A stretch of 7,757 bases of DNA, taken from contig JAAZFZ010000262.1 in assembly GCA_012511485.1 (NCBI GenBank), positions 1 through 7,757 on the forward strand, given 5' to 3'. Origin of the DNA: Clostridiales bacterium. Its GTDB lineage: Bacteria; Bacillota; Clostridia; Oscillospirales; Acutalibacteraceae. How positions within the stretch are numbered: position 1 is the first letter of the stretch; every line of letters begins with the position of its first letter. The position numbers and the translations under genes were made by a program. The notes below the pieces were generated by a model. That model had not been told where the DNA came from. It was given only the letters and a program-made list of their open reading frames with translations, and made no database searches. Positions 5,695 through 7,757 of the stretch are shown in pieces.

Positions 5695-6993
5695 ATGTAT
5701 GTATCGGATTGCATTGATATTAACAGTCAAGGGCATCTCACAATAGGCGGGTGTGACACAACACATATAGCTAAGGAATTCGGCACGCCTGTCTATGTTA
5801 TGGATGAAGACGAGATAAGAAAGAACTGCCGCAAATTTGTTGAGTCAATTAATGAATACTACGGCGGAAACGGCATGGCACTCTATGCCAGCAAGGCGTT
5901 TTGCTGCAAGGAGATTTGCAGGATAATGGCGCAGGAGGGCATGGGGCTTGATGTTGTTTCGGGCGGCGAGCTATTTACTGCCACGAGTGTGGGCTTTCCC
6001 GCAGAAAGGATATATTTTCACGGCAACAATAAAACTTCTGCGGAATTAAAACAGGCTATTGATTACGGTGTGGGCAAAATTATAGTCGATAATATTCTTG
6101 AGCTTGAAACCCTTAACGAGCTTGCAAGCGCTGCGGGTAAAAAAGAAAAAATAATCATGCGCATAAAGCCCGGCATTGATGCCCACACGCATGAGTTTAT
6201 AAAAACAGGGCAAATCGATTCAAAGTTCGGCTTTGCGCTCGAAACAGGCGAGGCCATGGAGGGCGTCCTCAAGGCAGTTTCAATGCCGAATATAGAGCTT
6301 GTGGGGTTGCACTGCCATATCGGCTCTCAGATTTTTGACCTTGACCCGTTTGAGCTTGCCGCAAGGGTAATGCTCGACTTTATGGCTGAGATTAAGCAGG
6401 CAACAGGGCTTGAACTCAGTGAGCTAAACCTCGGCGGCGGCTTCGGAATAAAGTACAAAAAAACGGACAGACCAAGACCCTTCAAGGACTATATGAAAAA
6501 AGTGTCTGAGGTTATAAACGAATATTCAAAGAAGCTAAAGCTGAAAACTCCCTCTATCCTTGTCGAGCCCGGCAGGGCAATTGTCGGTGCGGCAGGGCTG
6601 ACACTCTACACTGTAGGCTCCGTCAAAAGCATACCGGATGTGCGCACCTATATTTCGGTTGACGGAGGTATGGGCGACAACCCGAGATATATCCTCTATC
6701 AGTCGAACTATGAAATAATCTGTGCAAACAGAGCAGCCGAAAAAAGATCGGCGACAGTCACCGTGGCGGGTAAATTTTGTGAAAGCGGCGATATTATTCA
6801 GGAGTGGACTCATGTCCAACCGGTCAAGACTGGGGATATTCTTGCTGTCCTTTCAACAGGGGCATATAACTATTCAATGGCTTCGCATTATAACAGAATC
6901 GGCAGGCCTCCCGTTGTAATGGTTAAGGGCGGCGAGCCCAGAATCATAATAAGGGGCGACAGCTATGAGGATATTATAATGAATGATATATAG
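5695..6993 (+). CDS. lysA: Diaminopimelate decarboxylase
   Basis: 432 residues, full length. This PLP enzyme decarboxylates meso-2,6-diaminopimelate to L-lysine, the final step of lysine synthesis, in the cytoplasm. It is a fold-type III decarboxylase: an N-terminal alpha/beta barrel carries the Schiff-base lysine K67 in YASKAF, the HCHIGSQ motif (206-212) and the phosphate-binding GGGFG (247-251); EPGR (291-294) and the C-terminal beta domain with CESGD (362-366) and Y391 in TGAYNYSM complete the active site at the dimer interface. The start chosen leaves a normal N-terminus. GAGG directly abuts the ATG, too close to act well; GGAGAG at 5679-5684 is 10 bases upstream. With only 3 bases after engB, translation is probably coupled to it. 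No lysine riboswitch can fit here. It is the last gene of the group, before a terminator. Confidence 0.97.
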   Translation: MYVSDCIDINSQGHLTIGGCDTTHIAKEFGTPVYVMDEDEIRKNCRKFVESINEYYGGNGMALYASKAFCCKEICRIMAQEGMGLDVVSGGELFTATSVGFPAERIYFHGNNKTSAELKQAIDYGVGKIIVDNILELETLNELASAAGKKEKIIMRIKPGIDAHTHEFIKTGQIDSKFGFALETGEAMEGVLKAVSMPNIELVGLHCHIGSQIFDLDPFELAARVMLDFMAEIKQATGLELSELNLGGGFGIKYKKTDRPRPFKDYMKKVSEVINEYSKKLKLKTPSILVEPGRAIVGAAGLTLYTVGSVKSIPDVRTYISVDGGMGDNPRYILYQSNYEIICANRAAEKRSATVTVAGKFCESGDIIQEWTHVQPVKTGDILAVLSTGAYNYSMASHYNRIGRPPVVMVKGGEPRIIIRGDSYEDIIMNDI

Positions 6994-6999
6994 AATTTT

Positions 7000-7029
7000 A
7001 GCAGGCAGTCGGAAGGCTGCCTGCTTTTT
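7000..7029 (+). terminator. Intrinsic terminator of the lysA operon
   Basis: GCAGGCAG (7001-7008) pairs perfectly with CTGCCTGC (7017-7024). Two further pairs (one T-G) close a GGAA tetraloop, and A7000-T7025 can add one more. Five T's follow directly. It starts 7 bases after the lysA stop, so it is a textbook Rho-independent terminator. Confidence 0.93.
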
Positions 7030-7269
7030 AAATAAAGATTTTATGACACAAGCGGAGTTTTTCTGCAGAAGTATTTCATTTTCTAATGCGTATAAAGATA
7101 AATTCAACTGAAGAATTCGTGGAGGGGAAATATATAAAACAACCCTTAAAAACCTTATTGTTTCATGGAACTTTTTGCACACTTTTTCATTCATGCGTTG
7201 AAAAATCGGCAAATCTGTGATAACCTTTAATTACCTGAAACTGGATATTGAAAAGAGCGAGGGATTTAT
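7030..7269. other. Intergenic spacer before the acetyltransferase; weak promoter candidate
   Basis: No supported gene. A possible promoter for the downstream gene is TTGAAA (7198-7203) with either GATAAC after 15 bases (7219-7224, preceded by TGT in extended -10 style) or TAACCT after 17 bases; neither is strong. GAGGG (7259-7263), 6 bases before ATG 7270, is a good ribosome binding site. GGAGGGG at 7122-7128 resembles another binding site, but no credible start codon follows it. Confidence 0.4.
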
Positions 7270-7757
7270 ATGCTGCGCAGGATGCTCCTTTTTTTCAGAA
7301 AACACATAATGAAATTAGATGACCGCTCTCAGGTTGAAATAGCAATTGAAAACGGTTTTAAAATGGGCGTCAACTGGCCATATAATGGAGGGCTGCATAA
7401 TTGACCCCGGCCACTGCTTTCTTATAACATTGGGCGATAATGTTTGCCTTGCCCCGAGGGTTCATCTTTTAGCGCATGATGCAAGCACAAAGCAAACGCT
7501 GGGATACACAAAAATAGGGCTTGTCAATATAGGGAGCGGCTGCTTCATCGGTGCAAATTCAACCGTCCTGCCCGGGGTGACAATCGGCAAAGGCTCAATA
7601 GTCGGTGCGAATTCGCTTGTGAGCAAGGATATCCCCGAGGGGAGCGTCTATGCCGGGAACCCCGCAAAATTTATCTGCAGTGCCGAGGACTACTTTGATA
7701 ATATGGAAAAGATGATGAAAACAGCTCCCATTTTCGATGACAGCTACACAATCCTGA
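7270..7757 (+). pseudogene. Hexapeptide-repeat (left-handed beta-helix) acetyltransferase, frameshifted and cut by window edge
   Basis: Enzymes of this family transfer acetyl groups from acetyl-CoA to hydroxyls or amines, often on sugars. The first frame starts at ATG 7270, with GAGGG 6 bases upstream, and codes for a normal N-terminal helix region including MKLDDRSQVEIAIENGF, but meets TGA at 7402-7404. The rest of the protein continues in another frame from about 7380 to the window end: CIIDPGHCF, LAPRVHLLAHDAS (probable catalytic His), then hexapeptide turns such as VNIGSGCFIG, TVLPGVTIGKG and VYAGNPAKF. Removing one base within TGGCCA (7375-7380), for example one G, restores one continuous protein with no residue gained or lost against the family pattern (GVN, three residues, MEGCIIDPGH). 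The break is either a true inactivating 1-base insertion or a sequence error. A restart at ATG 7385 has no ribosome binding site and would lack the N-terminus. Substrate unknown; the end lies beyond the window. Confidence 0.85.

Noticed and set aside
7043..7111. 22-codon plus-strand frame after the lysA terminator
   Set aside because: No Shine-Dalgarno sequence and no distinctive composition; short frames like this are expected by chance.
7371..7404. Programmed ribosomal frameshift in the acetyltransferase
   Set aside because: No slippery heptamer and no evident stimulatory hairpin or internal Shine-Dalgarno at the break; this family is not known to use frameshifting.
1..7757. Mobile element, CRISPR array, prophage, tRNA or rRNA
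   Set aside because: No transposase, integrase, repeat array, phage structural gene or cloverleaf was seen; the amidase alone is not evidence for a prophage.

Overview
This window looks like chromosomal DNA from a low- to mid-GC Gram-positive anaerobe of the class Clostridia, most likely an Oscillospirales/Ruminococcaceae-type gut bacterium. The evidence is the lon–engB gene pair typical of Firmicutes, strong GGAGG-type ribosome binding sites, two TTG starts, a GH29 fucosidase of the kind found in gut Clostridia, and family resemblance of the amidase and LysA. This placement is inference from protein style; no rRNA or other marker is present.

Layout. On the minus strand, 1-533 is the N-terminal part of a zinc-dependent N-acetylmuramoyl-L-alanine amidase that runs off the left edge. 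Divergent from it is a 64-residue glycine-rich protein with a C-terminal membrane segment (668-862), closed by a 12-bp hairpin. The 350-base stretch 900-1251 holds no convincing ordinary gene. Its minus strand does carry an extended -10 promoter, about 140 nt with several nested complementary segments, and then the same hairpin followed by six T's. This fits an independent structured small RNA of about 180 nt. Next on the plus strand come a GH29 alpha-L-fucosidase homologue (1252-2661), lon (2687-5092), engB/ysxC (5104-5691) and lysA (5695-6993), with gaps of 25, 11 and 3 bases, ending at a clear intrinsic terminator (7000-7029). After a 240-base spacer, 7270-7757 holds the start of a left-handed beta-helix (hexapeptide-repeat) acetyltransferase whose frame is broken near 7375-7379.

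How the genes fit together. Lon and EngB are housekeeping functions (protein quality control and 50S ribosome assembly) commonly paired in Firmicutes. LysA, the last step of lysine synthesis, is appended with a 3-base gap and probably translationally coupled. The fucosidase gene sits first in this apparent operon, and I see no terminator or convincing promoter between it and lon.

Most notable points: (1) the fucosidase homologue has Asn where the family's catalytic nucleophile Asp is expected, plus other unusual residues at conserved active-site positions, so it may be a pseudoenzyme; (2) the candidate minus-strand structured RNA at 861-1039; (3) the single-base frameshift in the acetyltransferase. 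I do not see a phage, CRISPR array, insertion sequence, defence system or clearly new multi-gene system here.
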